This document shows, piece after piece, positions 22,505-35,029 of a stretch of DNA of 64,000 nucleotides. A model generated the notes under the pieces. It was not told the origin of the DNA and made no database searches. It saw only the letters and a list, made by a program, of their open reading frames with translations. The stretch lies in contig CM067356.1 of assembly GCA_034190875.2 (NCBI GenBank), positions 33,202,731 through 33,266,730 of the forward strand, written 5' to 3'. Position 1 is the stretch's first letter; every line of letters begins with the position of its first letter. The stretch comes from Urechis unicinctus (Eukaryota; Annelida; Polychaeta; Xenopneusta; Urechidae). A program made the position numbers and the translations under genes.

Positions 22505-22985
22505 TGGACAAGGAAGAGCCGTAAATTCGTTTGGTAAATAGTGATATACTTTATACTGGTATAATAAGGAAACATGAGCCACTGCCGTTCGCCAAGGTAA
22601 AGTATACACTCGCATTACTGTCAGGCTGTAATGCTGGCTTTTTACCAGCGAGGTGTCCTTACATTCTGATCAGATCGCTATGTAACACACAAACTCGCTA
22701 TGTGCCTCCTCTGATATGCATTACCTTTTAGAAGTAAGCGAGTGATTGCTACGAAATACAATGGGAGACAATATAAAGACAAACAGGAGTCGACGTGATA
22801 CCTAATATGTGTAATTTTCTAACACCGCAATCTCTCTTATATATTTAAGTTTGCAATTCTATTATTATTATCAAATATGAGCAATTGCGCACAGTAATGT
22901 CATATCAGTGATGCTTATTGAAATATCAATATTATTGTTAGATTACTGTGGTTGCAAAGGAACAGTCTTTTGATGCTAGCGATAA
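22505..22985 (+). repeat. Module L, copy 1
   Basis: Landmarks are ATACTTTATACTGGTATAATAAGGAAACATGAGCCACTGCCGTTC in pieces, TTACTGTCAGG, TAATGCTGGCTTT and ACATTCTGATC. They recur at 55,440-55,990 and, more diverged, at 58,525-58,720. Its right half (AAGCGAGTGATTGCT to CTGTGGTTGCAAAGGAACAG) resembles 27,960-28,205. Confidence 0.7.
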
Positions 22986-23039
22986 CATCATATGTTGAAG
23001 GAATTTATGAGGCCTGCACTAAAATGGTCTGATACCAAA

Positions 23040-23470
23040 TGGGGTTTTAATGATCACAGTCCGGGTTATTTACCTTACCCACCCCATGAGGCTTGAACGG
23101 CGATGGGTATACAACAATGTATCACGTTCCGCCGGCACCATAGCCAGCACATTGAATACCATATCTTGTAACTTTAAACCGTTGTATTGCTACAGCTAAT
23201 TTCGGGTACTTTCCTATGAAATCTAGGATTAACATGGCTGAAGGTTAATGCCCTATTAATTGTGGGTTTGGGTGAGACGGTCAAAACATTGACGCGAACG
23301 ATTTATCACGCGCCCCAACACACCGCTGTTATATCAAAAACCGTTATTCAATGATTACATAAGCCAACGCTAATCGATGAGAAACTGCCACTCCTCTTAA
23401 AGGGACCATTTGCTTTATTCATGAAGCGACTTTTAAACAAAATTCTTTTCGGCAAAGATAGGAACGCGAT
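23040..23470. other. Moderately GC-rich repeat-like stretch before the SINE
   Basis: ACCCCATGAGGCTTGAACGG and CCGCCGGCACCATAGCC give a weak B-box and A-box appearance on the minus strand. I could not fold a tRNA from it. The stretch is kept in copy 2 near 56,040-56,440. Confidence 0.35.
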
Positions 23471-24150
23471 ACATATCTTTATTTTCCTACTGGCAGGGTG
23501 TTGTACACCTCGACGGATGACAATAATGGAATCACTACGACATCAAAGATGTTATAATTCTTATTCTCTAATGCCTGGGACACCACTAGTGGGCCCGGGG
23601 ATAGAATGGGTCCACTGTATCCTCCTGCATGTCGTAAGAGGCGACTAATAGGGGGCAACCAGTTAGCCGTGGGTTGCAACTCGTGTCGGAGGGCAGTGGG
23701 ATCCTGGTGATTGAGTAAAACGAACCTTGTGTGGGCTATATCTCTAATATGCCACTTGGGCCTGGAATTAACCTAGACGAGAGGCTGGAATGGCCTGGTC
23801 CGGTAAATCAACTGGTGGTGACTTTCCCTAAGATAATCGTTTGCATTTTTATCTGTTTCATCATCACCCATATTTTTTTCCTCTTCTTTCTATTTATCCT
23901 AGAAGGCTTCTGCTCAATCAGGTAAACCTTATCTCTTCATGTGACCACCTTTTGAGGCGCCATATAACACATTAGTGATGGTGTACCGTAAAACCCTACA
24001 CTCACTCACTCACTCACACACTCACTCACTCACTAACTCACTCACTCACTCACTCACTCACTCACTCACTCACTCACTCACTCACACACTCACTCACTCA
24101 CTCACTCACTCACTCACTCACTCACTCACTCACTCACTCACTCACTCACT
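23470..24150 (+). mobile_element. Mollusc-type SINE-like element with (CTCA)n tail, copy 1
   Basis: The order is a GTGGGCCCGGGG box near 23,590, CCTGCATGTCGTAAGAGGCG near 23,624, and a CCTAGACGAGAGGCTGGAATGG box near 23,771. CTAGAAGGCTTCTGCTCAAT follows near 23,899, then a CGTAAAACCCTACA end and (CTCA)n. I associate the AAGAGGCGACT box and CGTAAAAC plus CTCA tail with a widespread gastropod short interspersed element. This is memory, not a search. The left edge is uncertain. The copy at 56,440-57,078 is at the same place in the duplicated segment, so it is one insertion duplicated later. Confidence 0.7.
23997..24150 (+). repeat. (CTCA)n microsatellite
   Basis: About 38 units with a few ACAC and CTAA variants, forming the tail of the SINE-like element. 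Confidence 0.95.
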
Positions 24151-24682
24151 CTCGCCTGGTACAGATACATATGTAAATGTGCACGAATACCTCCTAACGT
24201 GCATATTATAGCCTCATCATCAATGCGATTTAGACCAAATTTTCTTTAAAACTTATTCAAATCAATAGTTTTGTTACAGATAGTGTGTCCGTTGTGTGCT
24301 TTTCATCATTAGCGATGCTTCAATATTTGTATTGCACTTATTTGGCTGATAACTGATGAAGACTCATTGTTAATCTCGTGACTATTAATAACTCGAATGA
24401 CACAGGAACACATCAGCTGTCTTTCTTGGTGGTAGCCCCCTTGTTAAACTGCAGATGTATTACGGCACTGGTCTAGGGTATAGAATCCAACCTGACTGAT
24501 ACAGTTGGGTCAGATAACAAGTACCGCATTCAAGCGCTTATTTGACTGATTGAATATTTGAGATAATTATAAAACTGTTTATATTCTTATTGCATTGTGT
24601 CGTTCAAACATCGATCAAATAAGTACCTAATTGGTACACTATCACATTTGCTCGCTACATTAGGTTGTATTTCCTTTTAATG

Positions 24683-25942
24683 TTAATTGTCTGCACCAAA
24701 ACATAGTCGCACGAACTGCTTGGTATATTCCGATGTCAGTTGCAAATGGAGTAATTTGCATCGCTTTGCTGAGTGCAAAAACCCGATGTAGTTTTCAGTC
24801 TTATGGAAGGTTTTGATATTCAAAGCGTTGACTGAGAATTTGCGAGCTACTGTGGGTGTAGACATTGTGAACAATGCAATCAATACCAAATTTAATGAAA
24901 TTGGTTGCGTCTAGGGTCATATATTTACCTTTCATATTATAGCTTACAAATGCGACTTTATTATGTGGTTGGCGGATTTTCGCAATGCACCCTCGAGACT
25001 TTTGCGCAGGTGCTTTACACTTACTTGAGATCATCCAATACTGAGTCATCAATTATCAAATGTAGAAGTAGCGTTTATTCCATTGCCAGTCTAACAATAG
25101 GCAAGCGGAAATGAGTGAAAAACAAATAACAAGGCCAACATCTTCCCGGTTCACGATAGCATGCTCTTCTCTAGGATTTGCAGTAAGCATGTACATGGTG
25201 AGCCATCAGAGATCCATTGTGCCATACCGCTCCGTAAGCATTAGCAGAAACCGGTTAATATAAATATATTTCACGGGTTTTAGCTGTTTAAATGAGAGAA
25301 TATAAGGTCAAGCATTGCCAGTCTGTTGAACATCTAATACATCAAACAAAACAATGAAACCGTATTCAAATGTCGGTCATACGAAGCATAATAGCTGTAA
25401 ACCATTTCAGCAATGGTGTGTACAGAGATATTCTATAACACATATCATGAACGGTAATTAGTTTACATAACCATTAAATGTATCAGCAGCATCATATTAT
25501 ATGAATCATGTTCCACAGCAATCAATGAATTCATTCAGCATTAAACGAAACACTAGGATTTCATTTGTCTATTGCCGTACACGTTTGTGTGCATTTTCTG
25601 TCATAAGTATCTATAATAGGATTAGATATACCATTCCCGCTGTGAATCGTTCAATCCCAGGTCTAGACATCATGCTTTAATACTAAGCTGGAACCATAAA
25701 ACATTATATAATGGTTTTATCGAGCACGGTACACTTAATATCAATATAATCGGAAGCCTTATGTATTAATACTAATTCTCGATATTTACGGTCCGTAGAA
25801 CGTTTCAGTGGGCATAAGCGCTGGTAATTACATAACAATGTAATTGTGATTTATTATTAAATGCTTGAATGGTTCGGTATGGAAACCTGTGCGTCACATC
25901 ACGTTGTGGGGTTTCCATGCCAGTGTCCTCATGTCGACGTTA
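24683..25942 (+). repeat. Modules I and C, copy 1
   Basis: Bases 24,683-24,930 (I) match 60,205-60,445, sharing CATAGTC(G/A)CACGA(A/G)CTGCTT and TGCTGAGTGCAAAAACCCGA. Bases 24,930-25,942 (C) match 30,035-31,183 and, inverted, 63,000-64,000. The right end falls inside a 14-bp minisatellite and is abruptly followed by AT repeats. Confidence 0.8.
25915..25942 (-). repeat. 14-bp minisatellite, two units
   Basis: On the minus strand the units read TAACGTCGACATGA and GGACACTGGCATGG. They align with the longer arrays at 31,170-31,253 and 63,079-63,224. An AT tract starts two bases later. Confidence 0.8.
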
Positions 25943-25944
<2 letters not shown>

Positions 25945-26003
<59 letters not shown>

Positions 26004-26089
26004 TATATATATATATAGAGATATAGATATAGAGATAGATATATAGAGAGAGAGAGATCTCTATCTATAGAGAGATAGATATATCGAGA

Positions 26090-26137
<48 letters not shown>

Positions 26138-26384
26138 AGAGAGAGAGAGAGATCTCTCTCTCTATCTCTCTCTCTCTCTCCCTCTCTCTCTCTCTCTCAA
26201 ATAGAGAGATATATATCTCTCTCTCCCATGCTCTCTCTTTATATGTATATATATACTCTCCCTCTTTATCTCTATATATCTCTCTGAGATATATCTATCT
26301 CTTATATCTCTCTAGATATATATCTCTCTATAAATATATATATCTAGATATATATATTTATATATATATATATATATATAAATA
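25945..26384. repeat. AT/GA/CT low-complexity tract
   Basis: It starts as about 55 bases of (AT)n, then turns into AGAGAT, (GA)n and (CT)n blocks that are mutually complementary, for example around 26,040-26,170. Frames through it are meaningless. Assembly through such sequence is error-prone. Confidence 0.95.
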
Positions 26385-26456
26385 CCGATCGTAATTGACT
26401 GCTGTCCAATCATCGCTAACATTTATATTTCCCCATACAATGAATAGCAAAACTTA

Positions 26457-26885
26457 TGTTTGTCCACTTGCACTATGTGTGCCAGTGCTTTATTTCAAGT
26501 CTCTGATGTAAATGGCTCTTACATGTATCGATCCAGCCAAACACATAAGAAGCTGTCTTGTCCAAATACTACCATGTGCCAAAAGCGTAACAATTATATT
26601 CATCAGATGCACATCCTTCCCAGATGCTGAACCATTCTTTATCAGGGATATTAAGATAGAACCGGGTTCATCATCGAAAACCTCAAAAAGTCTCTCTTAG
26701 ATTTTGCTCTTACTTCCCTTGTCAGATAAACTTTTAATGAGTGAATAGAATAGTTACCATGATTTTCTTAGAAGGAACGGAAAACTTTCCTTTCGAAAAA
26801 TTTCCCCGTATGACAATTCTTCTCGCTTACAAGTACATAACTGTTTAGCGCTTTCACGTAATGGAATATCAGAGCAAAGATGGGT
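26457..26885 (+). repeat. Module J, left arm of an inverted repeat
   Basis: Matches the minus strand of 29,428-29,850. Shared words include CCACTTGCACTATGT, CCAAATACTACCATG, CATCATCGAAAACCTCAA, AAGTCTCTCTTAGATTTTGC and GGAACGGAAAACTTTCCTTT. There is one internal indel near 26,625-26,660. Confidence 0.85.
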
Positions 26886-29427
26886 TACTTAAGCTGAAAA
26901 AAGCGAAACATCTGCTGATTTATGTCAATAACGTCATTGACACGGTCGATTACTTACACATATGCAACAAGTTTACAAGAACCCATATGTTTGAATTCTT
27001 TTCTGATCTGGCCATTTTGGTGGTTTTAGATTGTCCGTCTTCCATGTTGATGAACGACTTGAGATTCTATCTCGGATCTATGCCGATGTCGCCTTTTGTA
27101 ATTCGTTGAATAACAGACAAACAGAATCAGCTAAAGACCTGAATGGAACACTTTGACGCACAATATGGCGTTAAAATAAACCGAATCTAATGATGTCCTT
27201 AGTCACGGTTGGTAAATGAAGAATGGCATTATGGCTTCATGCCTATATCTTTGATAACCTTACGGTTGCTGGTCTTGTTAAATCACTCCCAGCAGTCTTT
27301 TCGTTAGCGAGTAAGCTTGTTTTAGCGCATGTTGCTGTTTCTAATTTCCCCTTTTTCGGGAAAAACATAAAGTATAATACTGAGGTGCCATTTAATCCAA
27401 TATAAGCATAGCACGCGAAGAAGTAGCATAACCATTAGAGTTAATGGATTTGCTGGTGGATGTATGTAGTTCATATTGTGGTTGATGTGAAGACTGACAC
27501 TGGCCTATTAGCTATTTATAACTTAGAGGAGTTTGTACTAAACACTACTCCCCTAAATGCATAAAAAAGGCATTTTCTCTCCGTGAACCTTCTCTCTAAG
27601 GGAATGGAATATACACAAAATTATAAGCACAGATATATAAAACGTCTTCTGTGCTGTACGGTTTGGTTTATAATGTCAAGTAGACTTGATACGACTCATG
27701 TAACCATCATTCAAAACAAACATTTATTTATTGTGTTCAAAACCATTTTTCAACTGTTCGATGATTGCATGAGTGTTCTCCAGTTGTATTGTAGCCCGTT
27801 ATGTGTTATCCTTATCGTACAGTTCATGGGTTTTTTAGCACAGACACTACGTGTAAATGGGACAGTAATTGTTCATTACTGATAATTGTAGACCTGATGC
27901 CCCGGGACCTGACAAGTTGAATACAATTTATATAATTCTGATGTTTATCACGGCTTCACTTTGGAATCAAGCGAGTGATTGCTGTAGGAATTTACTCCAG
28001 TGTTCCCAGCTTAAAAATTTACCTTAACCGTAATGTATGCTATAGACTAGCGGCGCCAGCCCTTATATAGGTTGTGAATTGCAGTGTTATTATGGCAATT
28101 CTGAACAAAGCAGTTACGCTGTACATTGTCGCATCAGTGATACTTATACATATTTCAATACAGAGGTTGTAATACTGCAGTAGAGACGGAATAGACATGT
28201 ATGCAATGAATTAGAACTATATATGGTCTGTTTCAGTAAGAATGAAAGTCTAGTTGCCATAAAGAGCAGACATGCTTCATTAATTACTGCAACGATGATT
28301 GGACATCAGTCATTAATGAACATTTCTGATGCAGGTAACGCAATGTGTTTATTTATGAGGTGTAAACCGACTGTGATAGGTTTTCCAATTGATTAGCATA
28401 AGTCATCCTGTATATGAAGCACGTCAAGGACCCTGATTAGATTTACCAGGCCAACCAATACACCGAACTATCTCAGTTATCTTCTGTGTTTGTCTAAATT
28501 TACACCTGTTAGTCATGAACAATGTACGGCAAATTCTTCTTTACATCCTATTTTTTAAACACGATATACGACAATCGGTCAATCAACATCAATGGTAATA
28601 AGACCGAAGCAAACACATAATCCTTTCCCGCTTAGATCTCAAACGTTTGACTAAAACGCAAGGTCATCTAGATGCCTTATCTGTGCAATCAAATTTTGGT
28701 ATGTAAGAATAATTTAAAGGAACCGAATTGTCTTACTTCAGGCCAAATTAACCATTATAACTGTTTATTACACTGTTTATAACCGAATGTAAATAGAAGC
28801 TAAGCGTACTTCCGTATTATTTTCCACATACTTGTGTGGAATATTAACGTAAATGAAACTCTATGTTGTAGCAAACATATACATGGGATCACATATGACC
28901 AGCTTATTGGCATGCATATAACGTCTTACTTTAAAAGCATTCGTTGAGATTCTTAGATTAATTCATTACAAAGGATTTTTAGTCCAATGCATATAGCATA
29001 AACTGTCAAGAAGAAAATATTCTGTTCAGTGAGTCGATAATATTTAAAACAAGAATTATAGACGGTATATAAACACCAATGGTTCTAACGACTAATTTTA
29101 CAAATTGTCTGTTATTCAAACGAATTTTTTCATTAAAATGAAAGACGGACAATCTAAAAGCCCCATAATGGTTTGGCCAAATCAGAAAAGAATAATATAT
29201 CAGTGGGGGAGTGGGTGGGCTTTGACTCACCGCGATCAAAACTTGCAGTATGACGTTATTGCCGGTCTCTCCATTGCGGGGTATAATTAACACAGAATTG
29301 TTGTGTGCATTCAAACATATGGGTTCTTGTAAATGTGTTGCATATGTGTAAATAATCGACCGTGTCAATAACGTTGCAGACATACATCAGCAGATGTTTT
29401 GCGTTTTTTAGCATCAATTAACTAATC
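26886..29427. other. Interior of the J-bounded unit, no recognised gene
   Basis: ATG frames at 26,861-27,109 (82 codons, beginning in the left J arm) and 27,223-27,405 (60 codons) show no motif I know and no transposase signature. Bases 27,960-28,205 resemble part of module L. The size and long inverted ends would suit a non-autonomous DNA transposon, but no target-site duplication could be fixed. Confidence 0.4.
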
Positions 29428-29850
29428 TTCGCTCTGAGTCTCCATCATGTGAAAGCGCTAAACAGAGATACAATTGGGTACTTCTATTCGAGAAGAATTG
29501 TCAAACAGGGAACTTTTTCGAAAGGAAAGTTTTCCGTTCCTTCTAACAATATCATGGTAAATTTTCTATTTGCTCATTAAACTTTTATCTGACAAAATAA
29601 ATAAGAGCAAAATCTAAGAGAGACTTGTTGAGGTTTTCGATGATGAATTCTGGGAAGGAGGTGCATCTGATGAATATTATTGTTACGCTTTTGTCTCATG
29701 GTAGTATTTGGTCAAGACATCTTCTAATGTGATACATGCATATAACACATTTATGATTGATACATGTAATGGTCATTGACATCAGATACTTGAAGTCAAT
29801 CGCATCAAATAAACCACTGGCCTACATAGTGCAAGTGGTCAAATCCAGCA
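29428..29850 (-). repeat. Module J, right arm of an inverted repeat
   Basis: Reverse complement of 26,457-26,885, with ends agreeing from CTTTCACATGATGG inward to TTTGACCACTTGC outward. Outside 29,850 only GCAAAACT-like fragments agree, so the outer edge is near 29,850-29,870. Confidence 0.85.
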
Positions 29851-30034
29851 TGTCACCATTAGTTTTGCGAATGCGAAATGTAATCGATATATAATCGAGT
29901 GACTTTGGGGACATCTTGAAAGAGTGTAAGGTAGCATTGTTGGGGGTGGATAGGACGTGAGATGGGGAGGTGGTGGGCAGTCATTTTGATATTTACCGTC
30001 GGGAATAAATCCCACTGGTGACACATTCCTGTCG

Positions 30035-31516
30035 CATTAAAGCTTACAAGTGTGACTTCATAATCTGGTTGACGGATTTTCTTGGACGCAATGCACCCTC
30101 GAGACAAATTGCTCTTCAATTATGAAGTCTTTTGCGCAGGTGCTTTACACCTAATTGAGATCCGCCAATGCTGAATCATCGATCATCAAATGTAGAGGTA
30201 GCGTTTTCGCCATTGCCAATAGATAAACGGAAATGAGTGAAAAACTAATAACTACTAACATCCGGCTCGTGATTGTATTCTCTTCTGTAGGATTTGTCAT
30301 ACGCATGTGCACGATGAGCCAACAGTGGTCTATTGAGTCATACCACCACACCATAAGCATAAGCAGAAACTGGTTAATTCAAACATATTTCACAGGTTTT
30401 AGCAGTATAAATGAGAGAATATAAGGATCAGGTCAATCATTATCAGTCTGGTGAACATGTATTGATAATTATCAAAACTTCGGTTCGATATGTAAACATG
30501 TTAGTTATTGATTGCACTTAGAATGGCTAATACATCAAGCAAAACGATGAAACCATATTCAATAATTTTCAGTCAGTCATACGAAGCATAACAGCTGTTA
30601 AACATTTCAGCAATGTTGTGTACAGAGTTATTTAATAACACATATCATGATGGGTAATTAGTTTTACATAACCATTAAATGTATCTATAGCATTATATTA
30701 TATGCAATATATTCCAAAGCAATCAATGAACAAATTCAGCAATAATCGAATTACTAGGAATTAATTTGTCTATTGCCTTATAAATACACTTTCGGGTGTT
30801 TTTTCTGTCATAAGTTTCTATAACAGGATTTGATATTCCATTCTCCTTGTGGATCGGTCAATTCCAGGTCTAAGCATCATGCGTTAATAATTAGCTGGAA
30901 CCATTAAACATTGACAAAGATAACACCAGGATGAAGTTTCCAGCCTTTGTTCCCATTTAAGGGTTTTATCGAGCACGGTACACTTAATATCAGTAGAATC
31001 GGAAGCCTTTTGTATTTGTACTAGACCTTATTCTCGATATTTACGGCCCTTAGAACGTTACAATGGACATTAGCGCAGGTAATTAAATATCAATGTAATT
31101 GTGATTTATTATGGTGTGCTTGAATAGTTCGGTATAGAAACCTGTGCGTCACATCACGTTGTGGTGTTTCCATGCCAGTGTTCCCATTTTGGTGTTCTAA
31201 TATCAGTTTTCTCATTTTAGTGTTCCCATGTCGGTGTTAACATGTCGCTGTTCTTATGTGTGTTGCTATACAAATTATGCATATATGTTCTTTGTATACC
31301 AAAACATAATCCTATTCAATGTGTTAACAATCCATATGTAATGACAGATTCTCTTCGGCGTCTGCACATGGAAATATTTTAGAGATGATGATTGCCTGGA
31401 CAGCATAATGTATCGTTTGAGGTCCTTTAATTTGCGTTCCATAAACCGTCGATGAATAAAATCTGATTTGGCCTCCGCGTTTGTGTTGTTCATTTTACAC
31501 GAAGATAACAATGTAA
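30035..31516 (+). repeat. Module C, copy 2
   Basis: Matches 24,930-25,942 in direct orientation and 62,811-64,000 inverted. It ends at about 31,516, where TAATGAGTATAATTATC of the A/E block begins. The part 31,254-31,516 is shared only with the inverted copy. A fragment at 59,110-59,370 is also related. Confidence 0.85.
31170..31253 (-). repeat. 14-bp minisatellite, six units
   Basis: Minus-strand units follow GAACACCGACATGG with changes. They are exactly in phase for 84 bases. Confidence 0.85.
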
Positions 31517-34090
31517 TGAGTATAATTATCATATTGTACATATATTCTATCGAAAATTAAAGTTGAAATGTGATACTCATATACGAAGTATTTCTGGCAG
31601 AACTCACAATAATCTGGCTAACGTTTTGAGAAGACATATTCCGCCGAAATGGGATTGCTTTTGATTTGAGTGGAATGCTTTGCACACATTTACTCATTCA
31701 TTGTTTGAATATAGGCTGGCAAACAGGACATCGGTCGCACTGTCTACTTTAATGTTTTGCTGAAGGTTTATTTCCATCAAAATCAATGCATCGCCAGCAA
31801 ATAATGTACGCAATTGAAATGAGGCATTTTGAAGGCGCAACAATTCCTCACTATGTGGCCGTTTGGATAAGGTTTGTTGCCTTGGACACGAAAACATCTT
31901 GCCTGTGATGTTTGTGGACAGAAGTAGGGAAAGTATTTTGATGAGATTGCACACCTAATAAAATGCATAATATAACCTCCAAATCATTGCCAGCTTTGGT
32001 GAGGTACAATCACTCCAGATGAAGGCATTTCATCATCAAAAGAATTGGAGTCCTTGTCTCGCCAAAATGGGAATATTTAACTTCGGTATATTTTCGAAAA
32101 TGAATTTTTTTTTTACGCTAAGAATAACGCTTCTGATGTCTGTTTTCATATGTATCGTACGTAGAAATCGTAAGCGCGAGTGGTGTTCCATTCAACTGTA
32201 TGTCATATATGTAGGTATTTCACTAAATACCTATCGATTGAAGATCAACCCAATCAAAATTGGTGTAGTTGTATGTTTTTTACCCGTTTCATTATCTAAT
32301 ATGTCTAATATGTAGAATGTTGATAATTACTGGAAATAATGTTGAAATTCAAATTCAGTATAATCTGAAGTTTTGTTATCCTCGTTGCAAAATGGATTTC
32401 TCGTCCGTGGTTGTGAGTTTGAGTTTCGTCTGAGATAACATTTGACAGTAAAAAGTTACCTCGAAATAGCAAGAAACAAAATTGCTATACGCGATTGCAT
32501 GCTTTACACGATTGCATGGTTCGTCTCGGTCGTTTCTTTGGATAGCAATTTATGAAATGAATGAAAGTAGCAACAATATTGCCGACGGTAGTGTATGACT
32601 GCCCCCGTATTTAATATGCATCTTAAAGTCTTGATATCATTCCATTAATGCTGATATTTTCATAATGTATTCAAACATAATACATGTCCATATGGAGTAA
32701 ACACTTATCTATTCCACATTTAAAATGGTTAAGAGCCCATACAATCATCGATTTAATTGATCTGGGTTGGTAAAAGCTGCTTATTCAAATTGAATCAACT
32801 CATTGGGCTTGGTGAACCTACAGCATATGATGTTGTGGTCTAATGGATAATGCGTCTGTACATCAGATCAGAAGATTGCCCAATACGAATTAAACCTTAT
32901 CTATAATTAAACAAATACAGGAAGTCTGTTTCCCGACGATAACAACCTCTTGACCAATCACAACCGGGAAAATCTGGTTGCTTAAACTAGTCCTATGAAT
33001 AGAGCGTCGTGTGTTAAAACGTGTAAGAAGCGCTAACTTATAGTGTGCTATGTTGAATGTATTTTGCATCGTAGAATGTCGAGAACGTTTGGACCCATAC
33101 TTTACCTGATATATCCTGCATCATTCTAAAAAATACAACAAAACACGTGCGATTTATATTTTTCACTTGTCTCGTATTGCAATGTTAACTGCCCTATAGG
33201 ACCCGATATATATATTATTTACAAGCAAAAACGTTGGAACTAATTCGGAACACTTATTGGTGTCTGTAATACACAATGTGTTATAAGATGATTTAGCAAA
33301 CCCCATATGGAATCTCTCTAATGAGTATTTTACACATGACACAAACGCGTCCGCTACGTTTTGAATTTATATCCATGACCAAGGTGTTTAACATACCCCA
33401 CTTAACATGGGTGCTGCCTATAAGACGACAGCCAGCACTGTTCTGCATCAGTTGTGTTATCAATAACCTCAGCAGTGAAAATGAGTTTGCTGTCCGTCGG
33501 TTATTTTCATAGTGTTATTACACCATTGCAAATAATATGAGACATGCACTATCAGTAGTGAGACAAAGCATAAATTAGCTGATAAGAGAAAGGGGTTGTT
33601 TTTTGCTATTTATTCATTAAAAGATCTTTATGTGGCACGTGAAGATGATACGTTAGTTCACTCAGAGGACTTAATGCACGTACTATTATAATCAATCTCG
33701 TTGTATTTCCGTCGAACAAAAAGCAGAACTCGGCGCTCATATGGAAAGTAAAGCCTGCTTCCAGGTAGATGAGTAAAACCTAACGTCATGAGTTGTGACA
33801 GATTAACGTATCGCTCCTTTCACGCGCTGATCACCCAAGCATCGCGTTATTTTTAAAGAACGCTTTAGACCTATCTTCCGCCAAATGTTGATTAAGTACC
33901 CCACCATTGATTTGGCAGCACATTCATTCATTACTGCGCCTAACCGAACCCTTGTGCGGTTCGAAATGGATTCTGTTTGTTTATTTGACGCCAAATTCAG
34001 TTTTCCAGTGGACGGCTGGCTGGTTGCACAATATTTAGAGGACATTTAAGCTACGGATGACGTTGGATCAGCGTATCTGACCATCACGCA
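31517..34090 (+). repeat. A block copy with modules E, tRNA relic, Q and R
   Basis: Corresponds to 7,155-10,060: E at 31,560-32,340, tRNA-Arg relic at 32,831-32,897, Q at 33,000-33,425, then R at 33,985-34,090. It lacks module H. The match to 7,215-7,990 within E is very close, closer than to 38,430-39,110. Confidence 0.8.
32831..32897 (+). tRNA. tRNA-Arg-like relic
   Basis: GTGGTCTAATGGATAATGCG and ATCAGATCAGAAGATTG match tRNA-Arg. The B box is decayed as in the copies at 8,841, 39,423 and 41,733. Confidence 0.6.
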
Positions 34091-34149
34091 CGTTGTGAGT
34101 TTAGAGATATGGTTTAGCACGTGACATCTGGCAGAAAACCTGAGAGATT

Positions 34150-35029
34150 CTTCAGGGGTAATATCAAACATTATCTAACCAATGGGGCAGCAATCTTTGC
34201 GTTATCACAGCACCCCGCTGGGTCTGCATGATGCGATATCAAGCTAGTGTTTATGGACATGTTGTAGAGATAAGTGTTGTTTTGGTTGTATACAATAAGG
34301 TTTGGCCAATGGTTGCTCAAATAGTGCAAGATATTAAATCATAGCTATTAAATGAGATCCATTCTTTACTGGTGTATGAGCAAATCGATAAATTTTTGTT
34401 AGGCAAAATTTAATTTTATAAGACATTGTCTATACATTGCGAAACAATTGAGTTTGGCTTACCTTGTCCATTACTAAAACATTTGGTAAACATAATGAAG
34501 ACATTCTTAATTCCACTAGCAATTTTCAATGTTCATGAGGTTACCCAATTGGCCTGTGTCATCTTTAAATACATCACCTACATTCCACCAGTTTATACTC
34601 TCTATTAGAAATTTAATATCTTGCAGAGATTTGCAAGCACAGAATATCTAGAATATCATCAGCGACATTATACGATATATAATGAATGCTCTGTAGGGTC
34701 TGTGGTTATTAAACATTCCCCCGGCGCTCAACGTCGATCCTAATCGTGTCGTTTGGACGGTTTATGGTCATGTTAGGCGCAATGTGCGATAGTAAAAAGG
34801 CATATACATCGTACCAAAACATTGCACTTGCGTGACAAAGTCCACTGCAGATTGACAAGCTGACTGCTAATCAGTTGAAAGAATGACAACTGCAACGGAG
34901 CATGTACTTGTGTAATGTGATATATTCCATATATATATATACTTTATAACCCTTATATAGTGGAAACAGGTTTACATTTCCATATATCGCCTTCTCAAAT
35001 GTGTCGGTTATAACTTCGTTCTATAAATG
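34150..35029 (+). repeat. Modules F (copy 2) and G (copy 1)
   Basis: F at 34,150-34,465 matches 12,785-13,110. G at 34,490-35,029 matches 48,010-48,505 (GATTCCACTAGCAATTTTCA, GTCGTTTGGACGGT, CATGTTAGGCGCAATGTGCG). G lies immediately left of P in both places. A short GTAATGTGATATATTCCATA segment with flanks is repeated within 34,910-35,190. Confidence 0.7.

Larger units (their letters stand above)
5776..24680 (+). repeat. Large segmental duplication, copy 1
   Basis: Block order here repeats in direct orientation at 37,040-57,600: the 5,800-6,900 segment, E, Q, the CATCGATG cluster, K, P, Q, R, inverted E, inverted P, inverted K, L, SINE and (CTCA)n tail. Sampled stretches, such as 15,000-15,090 against 49,158-49,248, look about 95% identical. 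The copies differ by several indels of 0.04-1.2 kb. Module H lies inside the A block at 8,414 in this copy but at 43,076 in the other. No gene is carried in either copy. Confidence 0.9.

Noticed and set aside
23997..24150. CRISPR-like or tandem protein repeat in the CTCA tract
   Set aside because: It is a simple tetranucleotide tail of a SINE-like element, with no spacers.
26861..27405. Transposase gene inside the J-bounded unit
   Set aside because: The two ATG frames are short and show no DDE, zinc-finger or other transposase motif. The downstream 99-codon frame lacks an ATG.
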